A stretch of 64,000 nucleotides of DNA from Acheta domesticus (lineage: Eukaryota > Arthropoda > Insecta > Orthoptera > Gryllidae). Both the position numbers and the translations under genes were made by a program. The stretch lies in assembly GCA_031308135.1 (NCBI GenBank), contig JAHLJT010000631.1, forward strand, positions 223,023,654 through 223,087,653, in the 5' to 3' direction. The notes beneath the pieces are model-generated. The model was not told where the DNA came from, made no database searches, and saw nothing but the letters and a program-made list of their open reading frames with translations. Positions 42,360 through 53,258 of the stretch are shown here, piece after piece (the first letter of the stretch is position 1; every line of letters begins with the position of its first letter).

Positions 42360-43525
42360 AACCGTTCGAGCCAGTAAGGTACCGGGGTCCCGAACGAGTT
42401 GTGTCAGAGGTACCAATTTCCAAGGTAGTGTCAGTGAACTACGCATTTCATGACTTAAATGACGATGCGAATGAACATGTGAAGGAACTCGCACGGAAGT
42501 GCCCAGTAATCGAGTTTCTCACAGGAAATTTTAATGTACGCGCTCTAGTAGATACCGGCAGTGAGGTTAGCGCAATTTCAAAGAAATTTTACTCGCAACT
42601 AATAAGTGAGCGCATTCCAGTGCCAACTTTGCCTACGGGTAAATGCTTCGTTGTAGGAATCGGGAAGAAGAAAAGTAAGCCGATTTTCATGCAGGCCTTA
42701 ATCTCACTAAATTTTCGGGAAGTTTCATTCGACGTGCCATGTTTAGTCATAGAAGACTTGAATTATGATGTTATTCTAGGGGTAGATTTCTTGCGGGAAA
42801 ATAACGGGATAGTGGATTTTTCCAGGAATATTGTGAGTTTCGGTGAGGGTAGGGAAATTGAGATACAAGATGACGAGGACAGACCGGACATTAGCATTTC
42901 ATGTGGGTTTGGGGATTCGGGGGATGACGTGAGTGGAGTCATTAACAAGTGCTTGCTAGGAAATGATTCACTAAATGACCACGAGCGCCATCAGCTGCAG
43001 CAATTGCTCTGCAAATACGGCAACGTTTTCGATCGTCCCGTGCATCCAATAAAAGACTTTTGCTTTCGGATCCAGGTCACCGATGACTCACCCTTTAAAG
43101 TGAAAAATTACCCTATTCCGCAGTCCATTAGGGGGGAAGTCGATGAAACGATCAAAAACATGATTAGTGAAGGCATTATTGAGAGGTCAGTCACGGCCTA
43201 CTTAAACCCGATTGTTGTTGTCAAGAAGAAAGACGGGAAAGTTAGAATTTGTTTAGATGCACGACGAATCAACGAAGTTACAGTCCCAGAAAACGAGGCA
43301 CCTCAAAACATAGACGAAATTCTTTGGAAATTCAACAAAACTAAAAATTTTTCGGCCTTAGATTTTTCGAGTTCTTATTGGCAGATTTCCATCCACCCCG
43401 ACGATAGGAAGTTCACGGGATTCTTATACAACGGCTTAACCTACGTCTGGAAACGTATGCCTCCTGCGGGACGAAAACGGCCTTCCAGCCGGAAAATTCA
43501 ATTTTTTCAACCTCCGTCCGTTTAA
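42341..43525 (+). pseudogene. Gypsy-type Pol: aspartic protease and the start of RT, then deleted
   Basis: Open in the -1 frame relative to gag. Visible: an aspartic protease with ALVDTGSEVSAIS (catalytic DTG at about 42551-42559) and YDVILGVDFL flap/dimer region; then the RT fingers with IRGEVDETIKNMI, GIIERSVTAYLNPIVVVKKK, VRICLDARRINEV and palm motif FSALDFSSSYWQI (catalytic Asp). Soon after FLYNGLTYVWKRMP (about 43460) homology stops and the frame runs into a short unrelated tail ending at 43525. The second catalytic box (YxDD), RNase H and integrase are missing. The rest to the 3' LTR (43526-43800) is non-coding. Thus the copy cannot transpose alone, although its LTRs look young. Confidence 0.9.
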
Positions 43526-43800
43526 AGAGTAGAAGTCACTGACAACCTCTGCACACGATTCGGAGTACCTTGGGCTCGCGGTACAGTTCATGTTCTTCTT
43601 TGTTAAATTTTGTAGGGTTAATTAGAATTAAGATCTAGTAGTAGTTGCAATTTTCTTTGTTACTGTAGAATGATTTTAATGTTAGGCATCGCCATGTTAT
43701 TTTTTTGAAATTTCATCACGACGAGAAAAAAAATTCTCATTTCCAAATCTCAATTTTTCAAAGCCCCAATTTTTTTTCTCTATTCGGAGGGGAGGGCCAA
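43526..43800 (+). other. Gypsy 3' non-coding region with polypurine tract
   Basis: Non-coding. The last bases before the 3' LTR, GGAGGGGAGGG at 43787-43797 followed by CCAA, form the polypurine tract for plus-strand priming. Confidence 0.8.
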
Positions 43801-45345
43801 TGTAGCGGTACGCTATTTTTAATACTTTTTAAATTTCACAAATAACTGTCGATGTGAACCGTCCACCTCCCGCCGCCGCCAGCCGGGTCGGCGCGCCCCC
43901 TCCGCTAATGGAAGGGATGACAGCACGCGCTCCTCTAAAGTTTATGGCCATCGTCCGCGAGTCGACCCTCATCCCGTCACGCACCCGGGCGCCGAAGAAG
44001 AGATTAGAGACGTGTGCTGATCCCGCCGTTCCGGGTATCATGCGCACTAAGTACCCAGACCGTCCTTCGCAGTTTTCTCCAGGGGTCCCAACGGACATTC
44101 CGCGTACCCTTTACTGACCTACTTCCGAAGTCAGACGGAGAGCGTTTTCCAGACAGAGATAGGGCTACGGAAAATTCCTAGAATCATCGGACCTGATTGG
44201 CCGAGGACAAAATTACGGCGTAGTAGCACTTAGCCAATCAGGGGCAAAATTCCGTGGGGTGGGAGCGATTTTGGGGCACTTTTGAATTTTCGGGGTGGCG
44301 GAACGAGGAGACCTCCAGGCTAGCGGCGTAGGGGAGAGCATCACTTCTTCTTGTTCGATTGAGCTGGGGGGGGCGAGCGCCGCGGAGCGAGTAACAGCTC
44401 CGGCGCCGCGTTCGAGGGCTACGGGTACTCGACTTGTCTTGGGTGGCGAGCGCCGCGGAGTAAGCGATAGCTCCGGCGCCGCGTTCGAGGGAGAATTATT
44501 ATTTTGGGACTTAGTTCGTGGACACTGAGCTCTGCCGTGGGCAGTGACCGGTGACTAGTTTTCTCCGAGATTCGTGATCGTGATAACTCCAGAGAACTTT
44601 CCGTGAGAACTGCTAATTTGTGTGAACGGAATTCGCGATCATTCACGATCCGGGCCAGCTGACCGTCGCCGCCGCCGCCGTCACCGCCGCAGCCGCTGTC
44701 GCCGCCGCCGCTCCTTTGGTAGCTACTGTGGAAGGACGTTTCTCGGCCTGGCAGGGCCATCTCAGCCGCCGACCCAGACGGAGAGAAGCCGCGACCCCCG
44801 CCGCCGACGCCGAGGGCCGCCTACACGCCGCCCCATTCAGGCATAAACTTCGGTCAACGACCGCCAAAGAACTATTGTGCATTGCTGTGCCGCGCTTAGG
44901 CACTTGTTTCCTCATTATTGTCAGCCAGAAGGCGAATGGCCTAGAGTTTGTTGGGGCCTGTAAAGGAATTTAATTGTAATTCTCGTTCTTTCTCTTTTTT
45001 TTTTTAGATTTAAGTTTTATCTCATTTTTTTTTCGTTTCTAACTGAGCTCATCAGGTAGGGCCTTTCTTAACTCTTTGAATCACTGTAACTTCCCCGGCC
45101 TATTATTAGGCGGGAATAAACCTTTTTATTTGCTTTACCAACCACTGAATTGTTTCTGTAGTTAGCAAACGCCTTACGACTCCTTCCATCCGAGTTAGAT
45201 TCTAAGCAGGTGACAAAGTTGGCCGACTGAGCTAGGCCCGGGCCGCCCTCGTTGACTTCGGCGCACACCCACGCCGCCGGAGCTCGACGCTGTGGTTGAC
45301 AATCGACGCCACCGTGTGGCTCGATAACGAACCTTGGGTGTGACA
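43801..45345 (+). repeat. 3' LTR of the gypsy element
   Basis: 1545 bp, TGTAGCGG...TGTGACA; near-identical to 39078-40622 in every line compared by eye. AATAAA at 45115-45120 would serve for the transcript end. Followed by ATAA, the target-site duplicate. Confidence 0.95.
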
Positions 45346-46450
45346 ATAAAGTAATTTAATTGTAGACCATAATTGTTTAGATTGCGGGTGTATTTGTTGA
45401 AGAATGTTTTGTTATTGATGAAATTTAAATAAATGTATTCTAGACTTTATTATTCGTGAAATTTTGTTAAGTTTAGATTTAATATCGGGACGTCGAGTTA
45501 TTTGCCAATAACGACGTAAAGTGTGTTTAGTTTTGATTAGATTAAGAATACGAAAGGGTAGTGATTTATAGGGGCTAGGGGGAAATTTAGGTATAACGCT
45601 CAGATGAGAGTAAAGTGTGTTATGTATTGTAGTGGTAAAATAAGATAGGTAATTGTCAATATCATTTGTAGATTGTATATTATGAGGAAACTGAATATTA
45701 TTTTCAATGTCGTGTTGAAAGTCAGGCCACCTAATTTTTTAAAAAACAGGTGTGAAGGTGGAAGAAGAAATATTAAAGGAAAAAGATAAAGTAATAAGAA
45801 CTGGAAAATGGTCAGAATCTAATTCAGGAAGCACATTTTGTATTATAGGGAAAGGAAAATTTTGTGAAAGAATAATATCAAGAATATCAGGAATAATATT
45901 ATTATTATATGAATAGTAAGTAGGTTCAGAGGGGGAGTGTATTTGTACATTATTAGAAACGAGAAAATTATGTAATTTAATTCCGTTAGGGTTGGTAGTA
46001 TTACAACCCCAAATTTGATGTTTACAGTTTATATCGCCAAGAAGAATGTTTTTGTTTATATTGTTAAAAATGTTTTTAAATGTTACGAGAGGAAATGTGT
46101 ATTTTGGGGGTTTGTAGGCAACTGAAAAATAGTAATCAAGATTATTTATATTGATTATTAAAGAAAGGATTTCAAGAGAAGGATGATTGTTAAATTGGGA
46201 TGAATAGTGTTTAATAAACTGTTTAATGAGTATAGCAACTCCCCCGGAGGCCACTGAATTAAATCTGTCAAAACGATAAATTTTATAGTTCGAGATATAG
46301 AATTTGTCGGTTGGGAGTAAATGTGTCTCAGTTATGAAAGCAATGTGTACATTATGAGTGTTTAGAAAATGTTCGAGAGTATGTTGTTGTCTTTTCAAAC
46401 CATTAGCATTCCAGTTGAGAAGTGTTATTTGATTGGCCGTATAGTAATTG
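45346..46450 (-). pseudogene. Jockey ORF2 piece 1 (APE endonuclease and linker)
   Basis: An endonuclease that would nick the target DNA. The minus strand reads QITLLNWNANGLKRQQHTLE from about 46430, then IAFITETHLLP (catalytic Glu), GGVAILIKQF, VAYKPPKYTFPL, ILLGDINCKHQIWGC, IPDILDIIL and LDSDHFPVLITL (SDH motif), ending with a stop near 45740. The linker continues further with RRYWQITRRPDIKSKLNKIS up to the gypsy junction. Collinear with piece 2. Upstream frames have stops and no ORF1 is recognised, so the 5' end is truncated. Confidence 0.85.
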
Positions 46451-49099
46451 AAATAATATCTTCAAAGTCATAAGCATTGTTTTGTTATATATATTATTCT
46501 ATTGTTAAATGTTCAGATAATATTAAATCTGTTTGAAATAGTTTGCAGTATTTATGTTACAACTGTTTCAAAATGAAAATGATGAGGCACCTTGGAAGTA
46601 CCTTTGGGCACTGAGGGAAGCATTATGATGCTAGACTCGTTAACTGGCAACGTTACTTTTCAGTCTCGCTCTTCACTAAATAGTTGCGTAACGAGAAGCA
46701 GAATACGATGATCTGACGAGTAAAACAAAGGTTTGCTCTAAAATATGTGCATTGAATCAATTACAACACATTCCATGATCAATTAAAATATTGATAATAA
46801 CGAGGTGTGCTGAATTATTAGGTCAATCTCTTCCAAAACTGATATGATGGTTATAAAAAACTCTACGTGTTAGAGCTTTCCTGATATTAATTTTTGTAGT
46901 TTACTCTGCAAAATTAGTTTTTCACAGTTAATTTGATTGATGATACAATTGTTGATACAAAACATTATTTTTGTCGAGCTATTTTTATAGTTATTCTACA
47001 TGTTCCTGTTGAGGACAGATCATTTGTTTAAAATGTTTAATTGATATTAATTATATTGTTTTCTGAAAAAATATTCGAAACATTATTTTAATTCATTTAA
47101 CGAATCTTCAAATCAATCCTTTTTTTTCTGAAGAAACCCACAAGAACAGGTTACTATAATCTAGTAATTGGATAATCACCATTAAAAATGGATAAGGAAA
47201 AGCGTCCTGATCATGGAGAAAAAAATAATTTAGATGATGTCAAGGCTATTCCACTATTACAGGCTTGCAAAGCTACAAAGAATACAAAATTAATTTGGCT
47301 CCAAACATTTGGAACATATATGTGACCAAGCAGTGAGTTGTGAAACACGTAGTTATACAGTAGTGAGCTTGAACGCTAATTGAAGGGAAGGCTATCGACA
47401 GGAGGAAATTTTCGATTGGATCCGCTCTGCCACACGCAATTGCAACCTCGGGCTAAAAGTCCATCGAGAGAATAATGTGGAAACGTCTTCACGCAGGTTA
47501 TATGTTACAATACAAGACTTTCAAGCAGTGAACAAAACAGTTTTGCTACAATATTCTTGTAAACTACGTTGGGAAATCATAGGAAAGTGGAAGGTTCTTT
47601 CCATATTGCCCGTTATAAACATGTAATACCAAAGAAACTATTTATTAGAAACAATATGTTTAGTTTGTACTTAGTTTACATTTTGACGCTTCATTAACAC
47701 ACATTTAACTCTTGTGTTCACTTGAGATAACAAAACAGGTTATTTCAATCCTAGCAACAAAGGAAACCTTTCCCTTTTCACGAAGTGAGAATGTTCTCAG
47801 AGACAGTTTCTACAAGCTTACAACAAAATCAGGACTCCGCCTATAATGAGAGCAAAAGGAATAATTAACAGTCGAAATTAAAATTATCATAGGAAATATA
47901 ATAATCATTACAGCTAGCGAACAGAATGAAAAATAAAACTAAAGACGCTTGTACTTACTTGTCATTAAAATTTAGGAAGATAGTGAAATACAGATTTTGA
48001 ATCAATTATACTCAATCTCGATGAATTATACTCAACTCAACATTAACATTGAGAAGGAGAGTTAGGGATCAAAGCAAATGTACGGATGCCGTTACATGCA
48101 AATTAAGAATAAAAGATATTTAGAAAAACGAAGAAATTGTGTTAAATTTTCACAAAGTACACAGTTGAGTAATATTTTATTAATAAAACTATTTTATGTA
48201 CAAACGGCAAACCTATTTCAAGTGAAATTGCCCAGTATTCTACACGAGAGAGTATTTGCCTCTTTGGTACTCAGTAGTTTCAAGGTCATTCAATAAGTAA
48301 ACATACTTCAAACCCAACATTTCGTCAAGTTCAAAGTCGTTCCTAGTCAATTTTTAAACGGAAGACAATTGTTTTAATTATACGAATGTTTAACGTAATT
48401 TTATTGTGATACATTTACAGACCTTGTAATAAGCAAGGGGGAGATCTATAATTACTCCTTCAATTCCTTTTCTGCTTCTGGTCGCATGGTGTATTTTTGA
48501 ACAATCATAAAGGAAATTAAATAAGGAAAGATTCAAGAGATATTGGTACTCAGGAAATCCTGAAGGAGATACAATAAATGGAAGTGCACGAGGAGTCTGG
48601 AAAGAGGATAACCAAAACTACGTAACTTTCTAGTTACTCAAGATGAAAATGATGTCATATTTCAAACTAAAAATAACTCACTGTGGAAACCAGGTCACAA
48701 ATATCTCTATCTGGAGAAAATAATTACCAAAATTTCGAAATGTATCATCTGCATTTTTCACTATCCTTAGAGTTTGAGAGTTTAGTAGAGATACCAAATA
48801 AACAAAATACAAAGTGGTGGATATTTGTGTCATAACTTGAAGCTTGTTTCACAAGATTATTATGCAAAATAGGTAAGTACTTTTCTTTGGATTACTCCTC
48901 ATCAAAATTGATAATGTGGTATATAAGATCGCAATAGTACAATAGTATTAGGTTATAAGCAAGGGGCCAAGTATTGCTACATATATAATGTATTTGCAAA
49001 ACAGTAATTGCCAGCGTAAGTCTTGATTATCAAATGAGTTCTTCCTTAGCATTGCAAACCAATTCATAACAGGTCTACCTCACATTACAAAGTTCTTAA
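46451..49099. other. Unassigned AT-rich stretch
   Basis: About 2.6 kb without any domain, RNA or repeat that I recognise. All open frames are short. Confidence 0.4.
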
Positions 49100-49448
49100 A
49101 ACACATAAAAAATACATTATAAAAACGTTTAATCTTTCTTCAGGGTTTCTTGATGTATTATATTATTTTGTAACCTTCTTGATGTATTTGTTTAGCATTA
49201 CTTCAGTGTTTCCCGTTATGTTATATTGCCTCATATAATCTGCTATTCACTTACAGTTATATTGTACTTATGTAACTTATTTCAATTTCTAACCCTCATC
49301 TACTTACATTTATGCTTTTATTTATGCTTATTCTCTTTTGATGTTATGTTTATGATCATGTGTATTTTTCGTCTGGTTAGTCTGAAAAGCAGTAATTCAT
49401 TTACTGAGACTCGCCGTTGTACATTTTTTGGGCAAAAAAGTATTATTA

Positions 49449-49483
<35 letters not shown>
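49100..49483 (+). other. Possible LINE 3' UTR ending in (ATT)n
   Basis: The end of this stretch, GTACATTTTTTGGGCAAAAAAG at about 49418-49440 followed directly by (ATT)n (49441-49483), looks like the 3' end of a LINE with an ATT tail. No ORF precedes it, so this is a guess. The ATT tract is the insertion site of the next feature. Confidence 0.35.
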
Positions 49484-49484
<1 letters not shown>

Positions 49485-50137
49485 CATATCACGACTAAAG
49501 ATGCTATGAGTTGGCTGAATATAAAATCTACTCCAGGTTGCAACCAGCTACCTAAGGAGCAGATCTAGGAACTGTCAGTGCCTCTACAATATTTTGCGCA
49601 AAATGTGGGCTGTGCCAAATAAAGCAATTTCTTGCAATTCCCAGTCCTTTGAATGACCTGGAAGTTTAACTAAGTTCTTACACAAATTTTGCGGAACAAA
49701 TCCCAGAGCTCCGATAACTATCGGGACGACCTGTGCTTTTACGCCCCACATTGGGCTGATCTCGATTTCCAAACTCTTGTATTTAAGACGTTTCTCTGCC
49801 TCCTTGTTAACGACATTTTGATCGCAAGGAACAGTAACATCTACACGTAGACACGATTTTTTCTCAAAATCCGGTTTGTTTGCTGCTATCGTGCGATTCG
49901 TTTACAATATTCGTGCGATTCGTCATACAATATTGTACAGAGTCCAATCGATGTCACCGGTTTTCGTGAGTGTTTGTACCACTTGGGGCATGTGTTTGGA
50001 ACTTCGAGGGCGGTACAGATCTGCCAGTGGAGGTAACTACACACCCTGTCGTGTCTTTTTAAGTATTCAGTCTTTGCTAGAATTGGACAAGCTGAGAGAA
50101 TATGATCAATGGTTTCTACTTGCTCCTGGCAAATGTA
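49484..50137 (-). pseudogene. R4/Dong-type element, 5'-truncated copy (endonuclease end only)
   Basis: The minus strand corresponds to 18658-19318 of the full-length element: it begins inside the zinc knuckle (ICQEQVETIDHI), passes through WQICTALEVPNTCPKWY and the endonuclease end (VDVTVPCDQNVVNKEAEK), and finishes with GTAHILRKIL and the same ~100-bp 3' UTR. A stop-bearing frame change near 49770-49900 and the missing RT make it dead. Both sides are (ATT)n, that is TAA on the element strand. This is typical 5' truncation during target-primed insertion. Confidence 0.9.
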
Positions 50138-50139
50138 AA

Positions 50140-50196
<57 letters not shown>
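50138..50196. repeat. (ATT)n microsatellite, 5' side of the truncated R4/Dong copy
   Basis: About 19 ATT units; with 49441-49483 it brackets the truncated copy. Confidence 0.9.
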
Positions 50197-50871
50197 CGTC
50201 TCCTGTATTATTTCACGGAGACTTGACGAATTCCACTTTGACTTTAAAAATATGGATGATTTCTTTTAAAAAACGCATCGAAATATTCATGTAAAATGCA
50301 GCCCGCATCACATGTCAATTTATATCGGCAAATAACTCATAAACAAAACGTTTTAGAGCCTTAAAACGTACCATTTTTAGGCCTAAGGCCTCAAAGAAAC
50401 GTTTTTCACACCATAATCTACAAGATGAGACATTCTCCGATCCATTCAATTAACTTTTCGGTTCTATGCTTCAATCCAATCAAGGCCACCTCAATATTTC
50501 AGCCCTTCCTGCTGGTAGCAATTTTTGTGGCGACACGCTTAGAAGGTTTAGATTTGACAATATTTATTTACGCCTTCTGTTAACACCGTAGTTTGTGCAG
50601 TCTGACGAGGTTTATTTGCATTATCATTAATTCAATATTTGCTCTCCAGCAACAACTAGAAGTACTGTTATAGTTGCTTGATACCTATGAAGATAGTTTC
50701 TTTGCGTGTAGTGAAACCGATCAATTAACGTTTTACCGGTGTCTGTAAGTGCTGTTTACCTTATTGAGGACGGATGTGGGTTCAGAAAGAGTGAAGACTG
50801 TGTTTTACCTGTACCAGTATTTTCGTTATCGATGAAATTTTAAAGTCAGCAGGTTCAGACACATAGCTTTC
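50197..50871. other. Unassigned stretch
   Basis: No recognisable gene or repeat. Confidence 0.35.
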
Positions 50872-51168
50872 TCAAAAGTAAATAGCTTTTCTAATATTTT
50901 TGTGACTCACGAGAAGCTAAAAGCTAGCTCTCAAAGAATAATGAGAAAGCTCCCAAGAAAACTCTCCATGATACTGAATAAATATTTATTGAAAATTTAT
51001 TTTAAACATCAATTGCCTTGTCTTTTATTTGATATTGTGTTTGTAAATTGCAAGTTACTTTTGTATACTTTTAAACAAAACTTCCCCTCTTAAAATGGAA
51101 ATATAAGGCTAGGGATCTAACATAGGATCTAACATGTGAGAGTTCTCGCACGGATACGCGGAGGTAGT
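50872..51168 (+). mobile_element. Helitron-like non-autonomous element, copy 1 (3' part)
   Basis: Shares with 51830-52184 the blocks TTTGTGACT, CTGAATAAA(T/C)(A/T)TTTATTGAAAATTT, CATCAATTG and the end AACATG(C/T)GAGAGTTCTCGCACGG. Here the hairpin is TGTGAGAGTTCTCGCA and the terminus is altered (ACGCGGAGGTAG|T). No protein. Confidence 0.5.
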
Positions 51169-51829
51169 ATGGAAACACTTGTGTACGCACAACACAAAGA
51201 ACAAACGCTGTAAATTAGCTAAAGTAAAATAGCTTGAAATAAATGCAAAACAAAAATCAAATCGCGCTGGCCTACAATACTACGTGAATTAATTAAAAAA
51301 AGGAAGTAAAATTAAAATTATAGAAAGAAGAGAAGTCACTCGACAACTGCCAACATTTGCAGTCCAAAGGCACGATTTAAATGGTGGTGTCTGGGAGTAT
51401 ATACATCAACGCCCAGCTGCAAACTCATTTTGTAAATAATACACCGTTTGATATTAAACTCAAGGTGTCAGTTCGTTAAGATATTCATTATGCAAACATC
51501 GTTTGAGTAACATTCCCATGTATCGAAGTGAAGTCTAAGCCTACTAAATTGTTTCCAATGGTAACAAATTGTATTTAGTACTCAAAGGTGAAAATATTAG
51601 TTTATTTTTTGGCTCGGATATTCTTTTCTTGAAGTACATAAGAACACTGAAAATAATCCAATACTTTTTAATACACAAATTTTTCAATTTTCGCACCCCA
51701 GAACGCTGGCACCCTGAACTCTCCAAAACCCCCTCTATTCCTCATAACAAATCAAGGAAATTCAAGTAATATTGCAAAGAGTAGGGTTGTACTTGCTCCA
51801 TCGGTATTTACGCACTACTTTACTTTGCT
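51169..51829. other. Spacer between the two Helitron-like copies
   Basis: No gene recognised; AT-rich. Confidence 0.35.
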
Positions 51830-52184
51830 TTGCTTTCTGAAGAGTAAAAACCTTTTCTGTTATATTTGTGACTATCAAGGAAAGCGAAAAGTTAACTCTC
51901 AAGGAGAAGTGAATAATTTGTTCAAAGTGTTTTTTAAAGAAGTATGAATTGTTCCGAGAACATCTCTCTACAATGCTGAATAAACTTTTATTGAAAATTT
52001 GTTTCCAACATCAATTGTATTGTTATTTTTCTTTGATATTCTGCAAGTACATTAGAAGTTACATTTATACATTAAAAAAAATAAACATGTTTCATAAACA
52101 ACTTTCCTTCTTAATTGAAAGGATAGACAAATGGATAGGGAAAGGGTAGGTTTTAACATGCGAGAGTTCTCGCACGGGTACGCT
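51830..52184 (+). mobile_element. Helitron-like non-autonomous element, copy 2 (3' part)
   Basis: Ends with a perfect 16-nt palindrome TGCGAGAGTTCTCGCA, eight bases, then CTAG|TT at 52180-52183. A short GC-rich hairpin shortly before a CTRR terminus followed by T is the standard 3' signature of Helitrons. I could not find the 5' TC end; similarity with copy 1 starts near 51830. Confidence 0.6.
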
Positions 52185-52185
52185 A

Positions 52186-52232
<47 letters not shown>
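52185..52232. repeat. (ATT)n microsatellite
   Basis: About 15 ATT units between the Helitron-like terminus and the 3' end of an R4-type element. Confidence 0.9.
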
Positions 52233-52640
52233 GCAGTTTATTTTAATGTTTATTTTCTTTTATCATAAGGACAAATACACAGGTTATACAAGACCAAAGC
52301 GTATTTATCGACGTCTTTTTGTTACGAATTCGTATCTATCCTACTCCCATAAACTTTCGAGTTATTCCTGTTGTTGAGATAACCACAGCCTTCTGCATTG
52401 TCTTATAAATATTCACATTGATATTCAGGTCTTTTAAACTTTGGAACAGTGTCTTGGGAATTACTGCGGTGCTAGAGATGACAATGGGAATAATTCTCAC
52501 GAGGGCCATATGCCACTGTTTCTTAATACTTTCGACCAGCGGAGCATATTTTGAGATCTTCTCGACATACTTCTTTTGAAGGTTCTTTGTGTTCGGTATG
52601 GCTATGTCGATCAAGTAGACTTGCCTTTTAGTCTTGTCTA
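52233..52640 (-). pseudogene. R4/Dong-clade element of a second family, 5'-truncated
   Basis: The minus strand reads VLVDKTKRQVYLIDIAIPN, TKNLQKKYVEKISKYAPLVE, WHMALVRIIPIVISSTAVIP and a stop after GITRKFMGVG. The order (hydrophobic LID(V/I)A(V/I)P box, basic helix, W.....VVPIVI.. / IIPIVIS.., then a Gly-rich end) is the same as in the full-length element's endonuclease, but residue identity is low, so it is another family in the same clade. It has a ~100-bp 3' UTR and lies between (ATT)n tracts on both sides. No RT is left. Confidence 0.7.
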
Positions 52641-52650
52641 CTAGAACCAA

Positions 52651-52707
<57 letters not shown>

Positions 52708-52726
52708 GTTATTATTATTACTATTA

Positions 52727-52767
<41 letters not shown>
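52641..52767. repeat. (ATT)n microsatellite with interruptions
   Basis: About 40 ATT triplets with a few GTT and ACT interruptions. The poly-Asn frame through it is an artefact. Confidence 0.9.
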
Positions 52768-53044
52768 CATTAGATTTCCCAGTTGGAGTTCTTCATAATG
52801 CGAGGGTCTGCGCAACACAACGCCCTCGTATGCCTGAATTAGCTTCTCTTGCGATGCTGCCGTGGGATTCAACGAAATTCGAACACTCCAAGTGGAGTCT
52901 ACAATCTCTGAGGCACTTTAATACAACCCCTGCTCGCATCTAAAACATTAGAGTTAACATGAGAATCACTTAAGGGTTCATCACTATTTATACAATAATA
53001 AGGACGCGTTATTGTATAATTTGTAATTGCTCGACGAAGAATGT
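52768..53044 (-). other. Unassigned block next to the ATT tract
   Basis: The minus strand has a short protein-like frame (EKLIQAYEGVVLRRPSHYEE, about 52775-52872) in phase with the poly-Asn frame. It may be another piece of an R4-type element or unrelated. Nothing is recognised in 52880-53044. Confidence 0.3.
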
Positions 53045-53257
53045 GAGACGACCCGGTGATCGAGTTTGCTAAGGCAGTAATGTTGAAGCGATCTCGGACC
53101 GAAGGGTTCGAGTCCCGCCTCGAGCATGGTTGTATGTGTTCGTCCTTTCACCCCCTATCATCACCATACCTTTACACCCTCATAGAAACCATAACCATAC
53201 TAAAATCCAATGGTGACCTAGCTAATGACCTAGAAGTTGATGCGACCTTAAATTAAA
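53045..53257 (+). mobile_element. tRNA-derived SINE (family 1)
   Basis: B-box-like GGGTTCGAGTCCC at 53104-53116, preceded by a tRNA-like head with CGATCTCGGACCGAAG, followed by GCATGGTTGTATGTGTTCG and an end GCTAATGACC...GATGCGACCTTAAATTAAA. Same family as 20455-20650. The next repeat (53259) begins immediately after its A-rich tail. Confidence 0.75.
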
Positions 53258-53258
53258 A

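Larger units (their letters stand above)
39078..45345 (+). mobile_element. Ty3/gypsy-type LTR retrotransposon, internally deleted, 4-bp TSD ATAA
   Basis: Two 1545-bp LTRs (39078-40622 and 43801-45345) begin TGTAGCGG and end TGTGACA. The host sequence ATAA is duplicated at 39074-39077 and 45346-45349. Internal region 40623-43800 has gag and the first part of pol only. Since the two LTRs differ at only about three places, the insertion is recent. It lies in a Jockey element. Confidence 0.95.
31820..46450 (-). mobile_element. Jockey-type LINE split into four collinear pieces by three nested insertions
   Basis: Reading the minus strand from 46450 to 31820 gives one Jockey ORF2 in correct domain order: endonuclease (46450-45346), linker and N-terminal RT (39077-38171), RT from the ADD box on (37079-36612), and the C-terminus with 3' end (32261-31820). 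The interruptions are a gypsy LTR element (39078-45345), a GTCY-family repeat (37080-38170) and a CR1 element (32262-36611). Sense continues across each junction. Confidence 0.85.

Noticed and set aside
39078..45345. Endogenous retrovirus with envelope gene
   Set aside because: No env-like frame is present; the internal region has only gag and part of pol.
52336..52872. A 178-codon protein with a poly-Asn centre
   Set aside because: The centre is translated (ATT)n on the minus strand; only 52336-52640 is real R4-type coding sequence.
53100..53120. True tRNA gene
   Set aside because: Only a B-box-like sequence and a poor head; no complete cloverleaf, and a sister copy occurs at 20455-20650, so a SINE is the better call. 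The same holds for 58940, 59225 and 61009.
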